Shown: positions 13,813-27,100 of the stretch, piece after piece
How the letters are laid out: every line of letters begins with the position of its first letter
How positions within the stretch are numbered: position 1 is the stretch's first letter
Assembly: GCA_900708905.1 (NCBI GenBank)
Contig: CAADRB010000048.1
Span: 472,998-536,997 of the forward strand
Reading direction: 5' to 3'
From: Hymenolepis diminuta
Taxonomy: Eukaryota > Platyhelminthes > Cestoda > Cyclophyllidea > Hymenolepididae
DNA length: 64,000 nt
Notes under the pieces: model-generated
What the model saw: only the letters and a program-made list of their open reading frames with translations
Told to the model about the DNA's origin: nothing
The model's database searches: none
Position numbers and translations under genes: made by a program

Positions 13813-16800
13813 ATGTGGATGATAATGCTCCTGCTTTTCAGGTAAGGCATGTTTTATATTAATTGTCAGTTTCGTTTTCAATGTGAACTGTGGAGATAGT
13901 CTTATATTAATTGACGAAAACGATTTCATTCCAAAACTCCCCAATTCAGATGATTGGGATTTCGTGATACAAAATCCCTACGAGGCATATTTTTTCGTTT
14001 TTTTAATAATTAAATACATAGGGCGTTGTTGAAGTTCTCCGTTCGCCGGCTAATAAGTTTCAGATTCTTCTTAATGCAACTTTTGAAGAAACTCATGATT
14101 GGGGACTGCATTACACTTTAAGAACGGGAAGTAATGAATTATTTCTGCAAGTGGTAAGTTTTTTTGTTAACATTATGCGTGCATTAATATTTTTATAGTC
14201 TACAAGAATGGTGCAGCAAAGGCTCTACACAGATGTTGAGGAAGATACTGTTTACCTGCAACTTTTATTAATTACGGTTGCGTCTTTGGTCTTGGTCGTC
14301 TTTGTTGTTTCCATTATATTTTCTTGTTGGTGGATTAAAAGCCGTCAAGAGAATATTGAACCGAGTAGGCGCCTTATTTCAACCATGTTTTATATTGAAA
14401 GTATAACTAAATTATTTCTTCTGCAGTTTTATTTTAGTCCTATTTTTAATAATTCTCGCGATTTTTATTTTATAATTTTAATAAAGGTACTATTAGTGGA
14501 TTATGACTAAATACTAAAATACTCCTAATTTTCATTTATTTAAGTTTCTTGTTACACTGATGCCTCAGAAAAGGTATGGCTACTTATGCATGAGAAGTAT
14601 ATTTCCAATAGTGTTGTAATGAGTCTGCGAAATGTTTTTCTCAACACGCATGAAATCATATTGCATTTTTTTCATTTTCATAAATTAGTTTTTCTTATTT
14701 TACTGTTATTTTAGCCTGAATATGCGGAAGATTGTCGAATTGACAGTAACGGGACGCTGAATGTGGATGGAGAAATCGAATTAATCTCATTGAGTCAAAA
14801 TATTTTCAACAACTACGGATCAGATACGGTTAAAGTAAATTTTCCTTTTGTCTTGAGTCTTTTTATTCTATTCAAGTTTTCAAATGTTTCAGGTCATCTT
14901 TCGATAGAGTTTGCGAAATTTTCAATTAGATATCTATTGGAATATTGGAAGTACTTGTTTATTGCATTACTGTTGATGTTAACATTGAAGACTTTGAATT
15001 CGACTTCGGAGAAGTATTTGAATGAGAACCACCTTGGGACCGCAATCTTTTCTCTTTCCGATTAATTTTAATATGTCAATGGGTTCTTATGCATCATCGT
15101 TAATAAGTTTGCAATTGAGGCCTATCCAATGTTACGAGTTGATCTTGTTTCTCCTAAGTATACAAACTTCCAGTGGGTTTCTTTGAACCACTTCTAAGTA
15201 GACAATCGGTCTTCAAATGCGAGAAAACTGTTAAAAGAAGATAACATGGGATTTAAAACTTTATTCCTGTAGTAAGAAAGGCTCTAGTTTAGAAGATGCC
15301 AATGTAAAATAGTGGATGTCAGCTAAAGTAGTGTCCTTCCTAACAAACGAACTCGGCTACCACAAGATAGAATGAGGCAGGATATTTTATTAGTGAAGAA
15401 TAGAGGTCGAAGTAACAACGCTGTAACCAGCAAATTGAACAAGTGATTCAGTGAGGGAGTAAAGTTCACAAAGCTGATGATAGATTACGGAGGAAATTGA
15501 TAAGCAAATCCCGATAACAGATAACTTAGATGAGTTATAAAGTTAATAAATTCCTATTTCACATCCCATGGAATAGAGATATAATTGAATTGATTGGACT
15601 GGATGCAATATAGAGAAAGGGTCATCATTTGTTTTTTTCAACCTAAAAATACCTTTTTATTAAAATTATAATAAATTTTCTCAAAGTGTATCAATTCATG
15701 TCTACTAATCAATGGTTACATGAAATTTTAACTCTATCTATGTTCTTGCTGAAATTAATGCTTAGATGAAAATTCGAACTATCTAATCCTATTTTTGCAT
15801 TCAGAGTAAAGTTGCTGGTGGTGAGTACACAACCTTCTCAGCTCTGGCTGATTCCAAGGACGATGCTGACGGCTGTATTGAAGGCCGAGATTCAGGAATT
15901 GACGGGTCTAGACAGTCAACAGAAGCCAATGCTACCCTTCCAGGAACTACTCACACTCTTCCACGATATACAATTGCTGGAAATAATGGAACTAATTGTG
16001 GTGGAAATGCTATAATAGGAGTTCAACCTTCTCTGGTCTCGTCTACTGTGTCATCCGCATCGGTTAATACATTTGGAGCATCTCTACCAAGGATGTCTGG
16101 CGTAGAAAGGGTCGGATTGACTGGTAAGTTGATATCTGTTGTGAAATAAACATTTTTACTCAATGTACACCAAAAGCGTGTTTATTCACAGCGTCAAATA
16201 ATGAGAGTTCAGATCTCATCCATCAGGATGTGTTTACCATTACACACTTTTTTTCATAAGGTTAATTACATGAGAGTTTTTAACTGAAGAGTCATCATGT
16301 TGCACTTAATTTTTTAAAACTAACCTGTTTTCTATTGAATACGACCAGAAAACGCATTGAAATACACTATAAGTGAGAACGCATATTGCTCTTGGCACTT
16401 GCTTGGAAGAAACGTAATAGGTTTCTTGCCTGTTGTATCTTCAATAGCCTCTGAAACAATTCATAATGAAATGAGCTGCCATTAAAAGAAATCAAGCCGA
16501 AAGGAAATCCAGACTTCTCACTAGAAACATTCCCTGCATTTGTTCAAAATCATGTTTCTGCTCGAATCTTGTCTTAAGAGTATTATTTTAACCGAACAGG
16601 TGGTGTTGAGTAACTAAATTAATAGTATCAGCATTCTTCAGTTCACTTTAATGATTGAAATGGCCAACCGTAGCTGTTAAAACCAGTCTAGAGGGGTAAG
16701 AAAAGTGTGAGTTTCTCGATTAAAGTTTCAAAGATGTCTTTCCTACTCGAGATGAGTTTTGGAAGATTAGTTCTAAGGGAGATATGTCTCCAGACGAAAT

Positions 16801-19800
16801 ATCTAAATATTAACTTACACTTTTCCTCAATTGGCCTTGTAATTAGTATTATTACTGTTATTATCGTTAAACCGGCTAATTATTTTAATATAATACTTTT
16901 AAACGATAATCAAATTGTTGATGTATCAAACTTGTTTCCCCCTTTTTTAGGCTGTGGTCATTGTGGGAGTGGAAAATGGGAGATGAAATCAGATATTAAA
17001 TTTCCTCTATTAGTCATCATCTCGCCTGGCCTGCCCGTTTCATTCTGCAGCAAATACGGTCCTACTTTAAGAGGTTTGCTGTGATAAGAATAAATTTAAT
17101 TAAAGTGACGAGAGTAATCAGTCGGTAAAAGCAGACAAAAAAGTGCTATTTGTTAGGCAGTTTGAATGTTATCCATGAGATGTCTGTCTTTTAAATTGTA
17201 TTAATATCGATCAAGATGAGGGGATGAGATTATTAGATATAAACATGCTATTTTATCCACAGCTATGAAACCTGGTCATTCCTCAACTACGGGTCGAACT
17301 CGTCACTTAGCAAAGGAATTTCTGGACGAGTCAGTGTTGAACACGGCGAATCGTAAATTGAAGACTCCCACTGAACAATTTATGAGACGTCCACCGCTTT
17401 CAAATATTGTCTCTACTGACGCAACCTCCAGCGCAGCTCCTCAACAAGTTATTCTCCTTCAACCGACTCCTTCTTCAGTTGCACCGGGTGGAGAACAGGC
17501 CTTCCTGTTGGCCTCCACTGGTGGTGAGTTTCCCGAATGGTCGAACTTTCATAGATCATTATTTGCTTTTTTTAATCTTACCTTACAATTCTTTATATCT
17601 CAGATAACCAATGTTCTATAGATGTCTTTTGACTCTATAAAATAAGAAATTCAAATAAAATTTAAATTTACACACTTGACAGTAATTTATCACTATTAGC
17701 CAGATAAATGTCATTTTAGAACGTCATGAAGTATGTCAGTTCGAAGGTGATCTTTCCCCAACATTTAAAGACGATCTTTCGAAATGCCTTTTTCATTGGT
17801 TTTGTCTCTCCTCTCTGCTTTGCTCCTCATTTCAATTATGTTTAACGATTATGAAATTGATAAATGTCATCTTTTTGCCCACAAAGGTTACTTTATTTGC
17901 TGAAATTGATCCCCTCTCAAAATTATTTTCCCCATGGAAGTTTGCATTTCATTAATGTGACTTTTGTGCATTAATTTAGTTTAGTTTTAGTTCAAACTTT
18001 AGTGCTTTTTCTAACGGAAGAGTTAATTAAATTATGAGTGAGCGTTCCGATCTTAGACCTCATATAATTTATCTGGCTTATTTCGCGTAAGAGAAATTCT
18101 GAACCTGTTTTAATAATTTGCTGAGCAGATATTTACGTTTTTCTTGTTCCTTATAAATATCAGTAATACCTTTAATCTAATTTTCATTGAAATATGGTCA
18201 AGACGACCGAAAATTTCTTGATTCCTAAAAGCTTTGTGAGACGTGAAAACACATTAGCAACCGTTTTATTTACTCCATTTGTTCGGCAATGTCTATCGTT
18301 GGGATTTAAAAAGGTACTCCCTAATATAGCAGGGCATCAGCAGGAAAGCCGATTTGTTAATAACATTTTTTTTCTTTTGATCATACGACGAGCCGTTATA
18401 ACAAGCAATCTTTCTTATTCACTAGATGGAATAATGCGGCCTTTATCACCGATTCGCGTTGTAGAGACCATTGAGCCAACAGCATCGGTGTTGAATCCCT
18501 GTGAGATCCACTCAGCTACAACAGTAGCTCCCAGTGCTACTCTCTTCGTTAAGGTTGATTCAGGCCAGAATCCCGTTGGAAATACTGAGGTAGGTCGATC
18601 AGAATGATTCCCGCGTCTCTGTGGCTAACTTTCGCGGGATTCTTATTGTATTGAGTTGTTTTTTTTTTATCAGATTCCACATTTGAGTCCATCGCTCCAC
18701 ACTACTACAACTGGAGTACCGATACTAACCGGAGATTTTCTTGCTGAAATGGCTGCATGCCCGCAGCATAGCTATCTCTTCCGTCAGCAGATGAATACCA
18801 CATTTGAACCCTCGCAACCAATCACAGGCCTTCCAGCTGCTTCACCAGTCCCTTTACCCAGTAAGAAGGCAATTTCTTTACAATTGGTTGAAGGAGAGGT
18901 TGAAAATTAATGACCTTCGTTTGATGTATTTTTAGATGTTGGAAATTTGACCTCGATACCAACTGGGGAAACTGCAGTTCCCACAGAAGCTCCTCCGGTA
19001 AGATTTAAACCCTCATGGAGGTCCTATTTTTCGTAATGACAACAGTGATATACATTGTAATCTTCAGCCCTTATGACCGGAAAACATTTTACTGCATTTA
19101 TGTATTTTCTTTGAAAACACGTTTTCTTTCTGTGATAGTGATCAAACAATAAAGAAACTTTTCTTACAATTTGAACCATGACACACATTTCACCACGAAA
19201 CTACCTCCATACATTAATATTTTGGATGCATAATAGGTAGAAGGAGCTTATGAATATACTTGTCCAATAATCTATTTTAAGATATTTATTACGGGCTAGA
19301 CGGGGGAAAAGGAATCAGGATTTTTATCTTCAAGAGGATATAAAGCGAAATGCTGTATATGAACAAGGCCTATGGAGATAAATCGTTTTGTTTAAATGGG
19401 CAACAACGCATTCTTTAAAGTCTGAAAGTTCTTCTGCGGAAAATCATTAATGAAACCGATTTGTAATAGAATCACTTTTCTGTTTATGACAGTCCCACTA
19501 TACGAAGATATAGTATTGTCATCTTTCAAGGACGCTTTTCACTTTCTTTTCTATTATTTTCATTAAGTCCCTCATCCTAGTGAAGTAGCAAAAATACCGT
19601 ACACAGAAAAGTTTTTACTGACTAACTTTGTAGATAATTGGAAAAGATAATGAAAAGCGCTGGAATAGAGCCAATCAGGAAAAGACTAATGTCTACTAAA
19701 GAACTTCTTTTATTATTCCTCAGATTGATACAAGATTGTAAAACAATCCCTATGGGGAATAATTTTAGCCAATTTGGGCGATTATTTCTTTCAGTTGATG

Positions 19801-20741
19801 CTTGTCTTGTCACACAAATAATTACAATGTATTCGTAAATTAAATAGTTATTCATCGTTTTCGTATTGACAGTCGTAGATGCGGAATTCCTCCGTTAGTT
19901 GGACACTGACAAACAGCGGAGGAGTTAGGTAATACTTATTCTCGGACGATTTGCCCATAAACAGACGATAAATGTTCATAGAAAATCATCGTTAGATTGT
20001 GAGATACCATCATATTAAGAATATCTAGATGTCATGAACGGAATTTTCCACTGTCACTATTGAGAGCTTAGCGGCACTGCTCAATGCTACTGAGCTATGT
20101 TTTCCTCATTTTCATGGCAAACCGATGACCCTAGGTCAGTTCAGAAAGTTATGATTAGATTACTGGTTCATTTATGGAAGGCAGAGGTATCTCCAAAGCT
20201 AGGACGAAATTGCAATTATTCATGTGACAATAAAAAATCCGGGTGTTTTCTACTTCGATGATACGATCATTGTGATAATCACTGTTAATTGTTTATGAAC
20301 GACCCGTTTGTTTTTTGTGTGCTTTGTCCTTCAAGGCTCCCGCAATGAGACGAAAGAGTCAGGATCTTCTTGAAACAGTCTCTGAAAATTCACCTACTTC
20401 CAAGGAGCATACAGCAGAAGATATCTCTAAAGCCCCTAGTCAGTCTACTAGTAAATCGAGTGAACCTTCTCATCAACGTCAGGTACGCCGGTTAAGCGGG
20501 TAGTTTTAACCATGGGTTGGATTGTACTGATAATCGTATAATTTTTTCGTCTGTAGACATCTCCAGGGTGTTCAGAGACACTTCCACGTTCGATTGGTCG
20601 AAATTCCTCGCATTCGACTAGCATGGAAAATGAGTTGAACAAACCGGGTTCGTCTGCTACTCTTCCCGCCGGAGGCAGTTCAACCGGTGCTCGAAAATCT
20701 GCCCTTAAAGGAGCTGGCGGTTCAAAAGTCAGCAAACAGTA
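13813..20741 (+). CDS. Single-pass membrane protein with Ser/Thr-rich cytoplasmic tail (or N-terminal part of the following gene)
   Basis: Thirteen exons: 13813-13841, 13870-13984, 14022-14153, 14199-14364, 14545-14573, 14715-14834, 15805-16123, 17263-17523, 18426-18589, 18674-18860, 18936-18997, 20336-20482, 20557-20738. The first exon is a hydrophobic signal peptide (MWMIMLLLFS..). About 90 extracellular residues follow, then a membrane segment at roughly residues 110-136 ending in WWIKSR. The remaining ~500 residues are low-complexity, rich in Ser, Thr, Pro and Ala, with basic patches such as MRRKSQ. I do not recognise the family. Two endings are possible. Reading through the last donor gives TAA at once (..SKVSKQ, stop 20739-20741, 638 residues), with an AATAAA at 21045-21050. 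Alternatively the clean GTAAGT donor at 20739 splices in phase to 21117 and continues into the next gene. Exon 2 may end at a GC donor (13985) or at an earlier GT after 13960. Confidence 0.6.
13842..13869 (+). other. 28-nt intron
   Basis: This very short GT-AG intron separates the signal-peptide exon from exon 2. Without its removal the frame stops immediately (AGG TAA); with it the signal peptide continues as FVFNVNC in one frame. It is among the shortest introns in the window. Confidence 0.65.
14545..14573 (+). other. 29-nt micro-exon
   Basis: Exon 4 (ending 14364) is phase 1, while the next long exon (14715) is open only in phase 0. A 29-nt block flanked by a good acceptor (tttatttaag) and a GTATGG donor converts the phase exactly and inserts ISCYTDASEK. 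No other block between them does this, so it is inferred to be a real micro-exon. Confidence 0.6.
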
Positions 20742-21044
20742 AGTCTACTTATATCGTTTAAGTAAGCGGTTATGTTTCGCAAGAGGATTTTAAAGTTAGT
20801 ATTAACAATACGGATTTGCATCAATGGAAAGGGAAACCGTAAGATTATCTTGTAATATTTGAGTAGAGTATTTGCTAAACATGTTTTAAATTCCAAAAAA
20901 ATTTTTATCTGATCTACTAAGGAAATACGAGGAGTTTTCAAGATGATAATGTCCAAACTCTGCCTGTATAGCTAAATGTTTGGTAATCAAGCGTGCTCTA
21001 ATTCCACAGACCGCTTACAGTTGAAAGGCTGAATCTTTATTTTA

Positions 21045-21050
21045 AATAAA
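21045..21050 (+). terminator. Candidate polyadenylation signal AATAAA
   Basis: It lies about 300 nt after the potential TAA at 20741 and 66 nt before the strong acceptor at 21116. If functional it ends the upstream gene here. If the two genes are one, it is just AT-rich intron sequence. Confidence 0.35.
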
Positions 21051-21116
21051 AAGAGTTATTTAGAATTTCTAAGATGGACTTTGGAAATGACATTAATATC
21101 ACTTTGTCCTTTTCAG

Positions 21117-24100
21117 GATTCGTTTTACAGTTTTAAATATTGTGGCCATCTCCTGCATTATCACGGTTGCTATGGCAAATAAGACTCCTGATGGTGGCAT
21201 TGACAATGACGCTGGAGTCCAGAGTATGAACGTCATCCGTTTTCCAACGACATCCACTGATGGAAATACAACAGGAATGTTTGGTACTCGACTACCTGGT
21301 ACTCCAAAGCTGAAAATCACTATCTGGTTACCAAGTTATTTCGTCTTGGGAGAAACGGAGATTAAACGCACTGTAGTGACGCATTCTCCTGGAAATAGTA
21401 CCCTGGAAAGGAAACCTCCGAAATCTATTCAGTTATGGCTAAATAGAACCAGTAGAACCGAAGTTCATCTTGGACCTGGCATACATCGTTCTGCTGTAGA
21501 AATTTATGGTAAATATCACAGCTACTTAAATGTGTTAGTAGAATGAACTTTATGGAGATGCTTTATTTCTTAACAGACGCCGTGGATGCCAGATGGATTC
21601 AAAGCACAAGAAGCTGCCGTCAACGATATGTTTGTGACCATTCTTGTGATCCAGGAGCAGGCCATGCTTGCATTTGTCAAAGAGGATTTAGACCAGCTGG
21701 TCCAGAAGATAGGACTCGTCTCACTGGTTATGGTAAGTGAATTTGAGGAAATCTGAATGGTTTTCACTATTTGATTATAAAGTTAGTTGATCCATGACTG
21801 AAAATTGGATGATTTGATTAACCTTGTGCCAAAAATGGTAATTGAGTATATCTAAAAATAAATTTTGTGACATGATCAACTCATTTAGACTGGGCGCAAA
21901 ATTAGAAAATATTTTATTTTTCTAGATTATTTAGTTTCATATATTATTGATACATATTCGTGATCTATAAATGACTAATGGCTATATACATCTCCTATAA
22001 TTTGTCTTTTCCCACTCCCAATGTAACAGTAAAATTAATTTTTTAATCCTCTGTGGTTCACTTGATAGTTTATTGATCCTTCATGTGTTGAAGATAATTG
22101 AAATTTCATCTCCTTTCCTTATATTTATATAAGAGGGTGGAGCTTCAACGTTTTTATCTCTGTTCCCTTCTAGGTGGAGGATCAGCAGATGCAATGAAAG
22201 GTCAGGGTCGAATTTGTCTGGACGTCGACGAATGTGAAGACGCTTCCATCCGTGCGGAATGTACTCAACGGGGAGGTGTCTGTACAAACCGACCTGGTGA
22301 TCACCAATGTCTCTGCCCATCTGGTCGTACTTGTCTTCGTGAGTTGTCCACTTCAAACCACTTAGAATTTTAATTAACATCTTCTAGATGCTTTAAATTT
22401 TACAAAAAGACTAAAGCTTACCAATATCGATTTTTTTCCATATTTAAATCGAGCAAGGCAAGCGAAGAAAGCGAATTTTACGCTTTCGTCAGGAAACCTT
22501 AGAACGGAAGACAATAATAATATTTGTTTAAATTTTCGCAAACTATCTCTCAAATCCAAACCGTATGGTCAGTTTACTGCATTTGCTGAGAGAAGCCCAT
22601 CTAATGTTTGAAAATATTCAATAATACAAACCTATAGTTTGTAGATTTTTATAATTTTGTTAAATGCTATATTCCACTTCTTTTCTATCTGTCTGTGTTT
22701 AATGTCATCATTCCATCATTTGTTTTAGCTAAACGACTGCAATGTTTTGTGTAATAATTTGGTCCGGAAGCTGAGTACAGTGAACTACTTATTGTCGATT
22801 CTGTAGTGCTTGAATAACCTTCCTCTCTATTTGGTGAGGTTGGAATTGAATGATATTGATTCGCTGACTGTTGACAATCGGTTACCGGTTCTGCGTTGCT
22901 TTAGATCTCATTCTCCGGTAGATGAATTTGGAAAGGAAAGATATTGACTGATTAATTATTCATGGCCCTCTTCTATTTCCTGATTTGTGATACTCTTTGG
23001 TTTAGAAATGGGGTAAGTAGGTCGTTCCTGTTGATTTGGATCTGATCCTAGGTTGTTAGGAACGATCCGGACGATCATTCAGCCGGCTTACACAGGATTG
23101 TACCGTCACCAAGATTCAGTTAACCTTTTCATTCTTATCTCGCTTTATAGAAAAAAGTGGTTTTTCAAAAAAGGGATTGCATTGGTCACTTTGTGACTCG
23201 CCAACCTTGAATTTTTTCAATGTTAGACTGGAGTTGTAGTTCGGACTTGTACTCGAGATATTATATCGATTTGTTGAGGGACTGTGCGTAAAGATGACCT
23301 TCTTCGCTCACAAATGAATTCGAATGATGGTTTGGGCATCCATGAATAGTTGAATGATATCCCGAATAGTCTGACAGGATCTGGAAAATCCCTATGGATT
23401 TAAGCAGATTTCTCGCTTCAGATAGTCCTTCTGATTTCATATCCTGGAAGAATGATCAGATTTGAAGCAAAGTGCATTTATTATCATACTCGGAAGGTTT
23501 ATCTGTTCACAGTTTCCTAAATTTCAGTTTATGATTTTTGAAATGTTTATAAACTATTTATATGTTTAAATGGAATTTTATTTTTGCAATCTTTGATGTA
23601 TTTCGGAGCTCTTTTTTCAGATAAATCAATCCTTATTTCTGTTTTTCCCGCATTCTAATTGGTCTTCTTTTGAAATATTGACTAATTTGTCAACATTCGA
23701 TTACTGGAGTAATTTAATAAATACTTCTGCGAAATAATCAGAAATTAAATACTTTGTTTAATTAAAAAGTGAATTCTTTGAATATTTTAGTAAAATCTGA
23801 AAACCACTCGTGTTTTTTTCCCTATTTCTAAGAATTTAAAAGTTATTAACTAACCAGTTTACTTGAGGTGCCACTCAGGGCAAGGCTACCGCCTTTGATA
23901 CTCAAAAGGACCCAGTTTATATTAACTAAGACCCTTTTTATGTAATTTTTATCTGATAAAACTGTATGCTATCACTTAATTAAAAACAAAATCCAGGAAT
24001 TAAGTGAATACTTTTTCATAAAAATGCATTAGCTCTTTTCCCCATACCACATTATTTAATTTTAAATGAATCTGAATGGGCCTTGTAACATTTCGCTAAT

Positions 24101-27100
24101 TTCTTTCCCTATTGATGGAGTTGTGTTGTAATTTGGACAACTTTTGTATTGTTATCCCGTGGTGCTCATTTTGTATTTTGATTTCCTTATTGGGGATTTA
24201 GGGAGACTGGTTTGCTGTTTTCCTGGATAGAAACCCTCTCCCCTCATTGATATATTCGTATTTTAATTTGGTCAACAGATGGATTGTTGCCCTGCGGAAA
24301 TAGTTTGATAGTTCAGTTTTTTTTGGGTATTTAGGGCGACCGGTTTGTGCTTCTCCTCTTATTGCTTATTTGTTTGTTCTTCTGGTTAAAAATTCTTCCC
24401 TTCCTAGTGGTTTTTGTGTTATAATGTGGTCGACTTACAGGTTGTTGTCCTGTGGTGTTTGTGTTATAACTCGGTTTCCTTTGTAATAAGGACGGCTGAT
24501 TCGCTGACACGTGGATGGAAAATTCCAAATTCTATTAATGGAGTTCTGTTATAATTTGGTCAATCTATCAAGATTGGAACTGTGATAATGAGCCTTCATT
24601 ATAAAGCCACAGAGTCTGTGTATTTTTGAGTACTGTGGAATTAATTAATATGCAGGTGCATGATGATTTAAGTACTTGGACAGTTAATCCAGACAAATCT
24701 GCCTCCTCGTCGAAACATTCATTAATCATATTTTTCTATAAGTAGTCAATAAAGCGACCTTGGAGTAACTGCCGTTCTGTTTTGACTTCTCTATCTGAGT
24801 TTGAGTGAACTCTAGCCTAGCGATATCTAGTGGAGGATATATCATAGCAGCAGTATAGCATGAAGGAGTCATACTTTACAAAATTGGACAACGGTAAAGT
24901 TGCCAAAAGTTGTAATTCAGTATTGAAATTGAGTAACTAGGTCGATTGAGTGATGGACTGTCGGTGTAAACACAGCCTTCTCTTTCCTCATTCGAGTTTG
25001 AGTAATAGTTTGGACGTCTATGAGATCCTGAATAATCTGAGAGGACTAGAAAAGCTCTTTGGAACTGAAAAAATTTCTTATTTCAGATTGTACTGCCAAA
25101 ATTAGAATCAGCAATCCTAATATAGTCGCTTTTATTTTGTGAAAAGGTTGGATGTCCATGGTTTTGGTGTTGCTGTGCTGACCTTCTAGACCTGTTTTTT
25201 CTTAAAAGCGTTCATGCAAAGAGGTTCACGGATAACATGAATCGTTATTATACTACATTTATTATACTTTCTGTCCAGCTTTAGTTTACTCAAAATAAAC
25301 AGATTCTTGTTTCAAATCTTTTATCCATCTCTCCATATTATCAGGGTATTTGTGCTCTCAGCTTTGTAGCATATGATAAACTGCCTTTGAGACACGCCTT
25401 TCTTGAGTAGGATTGACTACCCATGTCGTTAAGTATGCCTCGTTTGTCTAGCAAGAGTTCTAGTGGGTGCAAAAGACTATGATGTGATCTGGTAAAAATA
25501 TTTTTTCCAGGGTCTTCTAAATTTTTGTACGTAATTCTCAATACGTTATTTTTACCAATTAGCATTTGATTTCTAACCTGCACTCTCTTTCTATCTAATA
25601 TCGAGTTATCCGATCTATTATTTCTAAGCAATCTGTTGATCCCTCATTTTATCCGACCACCAGAGAAAAAAAGAAAGATAGTTGTCAAAAAGATATTTTT
25701 TAAAGCATTTAATAAATATTAATTAACAGGTTATATCACTTCGTTTCCACCTACTTCAAATGCTCGTTGTAGTACTTTGCTTTCTCTTCCTCATATCTTC
25801 TCATTCTTTCTTCGTTCAGCTTAGTAAGTCTTGCAATTTCAGCCTGATGGGCTGCATAAGGATCCATTTCCACATTTTGGAAGCTTCTCCTTACTTCTGG
25901 TACTTGTGGATCAGAAAATACGTTCGGCTGACTGTAGACGCTATTGTCTCCATAATTGTTCATCGGTCTCTGTTCTCCGTTCATTATTTCGCCATTGTAA
26001 GGAATTGGCTCTAATTGTCTGTAGGTATCTTCTCCTCCTGTTTCTCTTGAAGAATAGCTTTGAATGGGTGGATGGCCCTGCAATGAGGGTTGACTTCCAT
26101 AATCTGAATATACATCAGGATGATTAGGATATGCGCTTGCTAATGGTGGCACATACACATTTTCAATCGGAGATTGGGGATACTGCATTGGGTTGTCATT
26201 GTACCTCATATAGTTGCCTTGCATCCTCATTTCTGCAAATGGCGAATTGTAGTATGCATCATTTGGTGGTCCATTAGGGCTTCTAACTCTTCTTATCCTT
26301 CTGTTGTAACCGGATCTTGAGCCTGACGAGAAGTAGTTATTAAAGTTTCCATTGCCAGGCTGCCCACTTGAACTATCCTGACCTGAATTTTCCTGATCTT
26401 CAACCGGTGGATGACTCTCTTCATCGCCTTTACGACTGTCTGGATTAACGTGATCATCAACTCCTGAATCTCCTCCCTTATCCTCAACAAGTGGTTCCTC
26501 TTGATGATTGTTACAGGCTTCTGTAAAATTGTAAATGATCTAGAAGTTTGTATATTAGATCAAGTCGGAAGCCTTACCACAGATTGTATTATCAGAATTA
26601 AAATAAGCCACCTCATTTTGCAGTGGGCATCCAGCGGAAACGTTGTTTAAGGGGTAGCTTTATAGTGTTCCATTTGACCTGCTGAACTCACGATTTACCT
26701 GGAGATGTTTGTCCAACCAAAGATTTACGAATAGCTTAAAGTTCATGCATTGTTATTGCTTAAGATGTCCTTAAGGGCTTTGAAAATTTGCCGAAAAAGA
26801 CTTCATTTTCTAAAAAATACATTTGTCTCTGCTTTATAAACTCAAAAACAATTCTTTTACTTTATTTTTTCTCTTCCTGGCGTAGAAAGTTTGTTTAACG
26901 ACTTAGTCTGATTCGAGAAAGGATATAACTGAGGCTTTTTCTAATCAGTAATTCATCGATTTATCACTCCCCTATGGTTCTATTGATGCAAAGATAAAAT
27001 CATTTGAAAAAAAGAGAAAGACGCCTTTATATCCTTAATATTTACCTGGATAATTTGTTTACCCGTGGTTTTAACAGTAATATTAGGGAGAATGAGGAAA

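Noticed and set aside
14892..15062. Possible extra exon after a ttcag acceptor, with an acidic NIEDFEFDFGEVFE-like segment
   Set aside because: In the phase set by the previous exon it stops at once; the acidic segment lies in another frame and ends in a stop. Skipping it gives a clean phase-0 join to 15805.
25341..25631. 96-residue minus-strand frame in the large intron
   Set aside because: No known motif, no signal peptide, not linked by splice sites to the nested gene upstream of it on the same strand.
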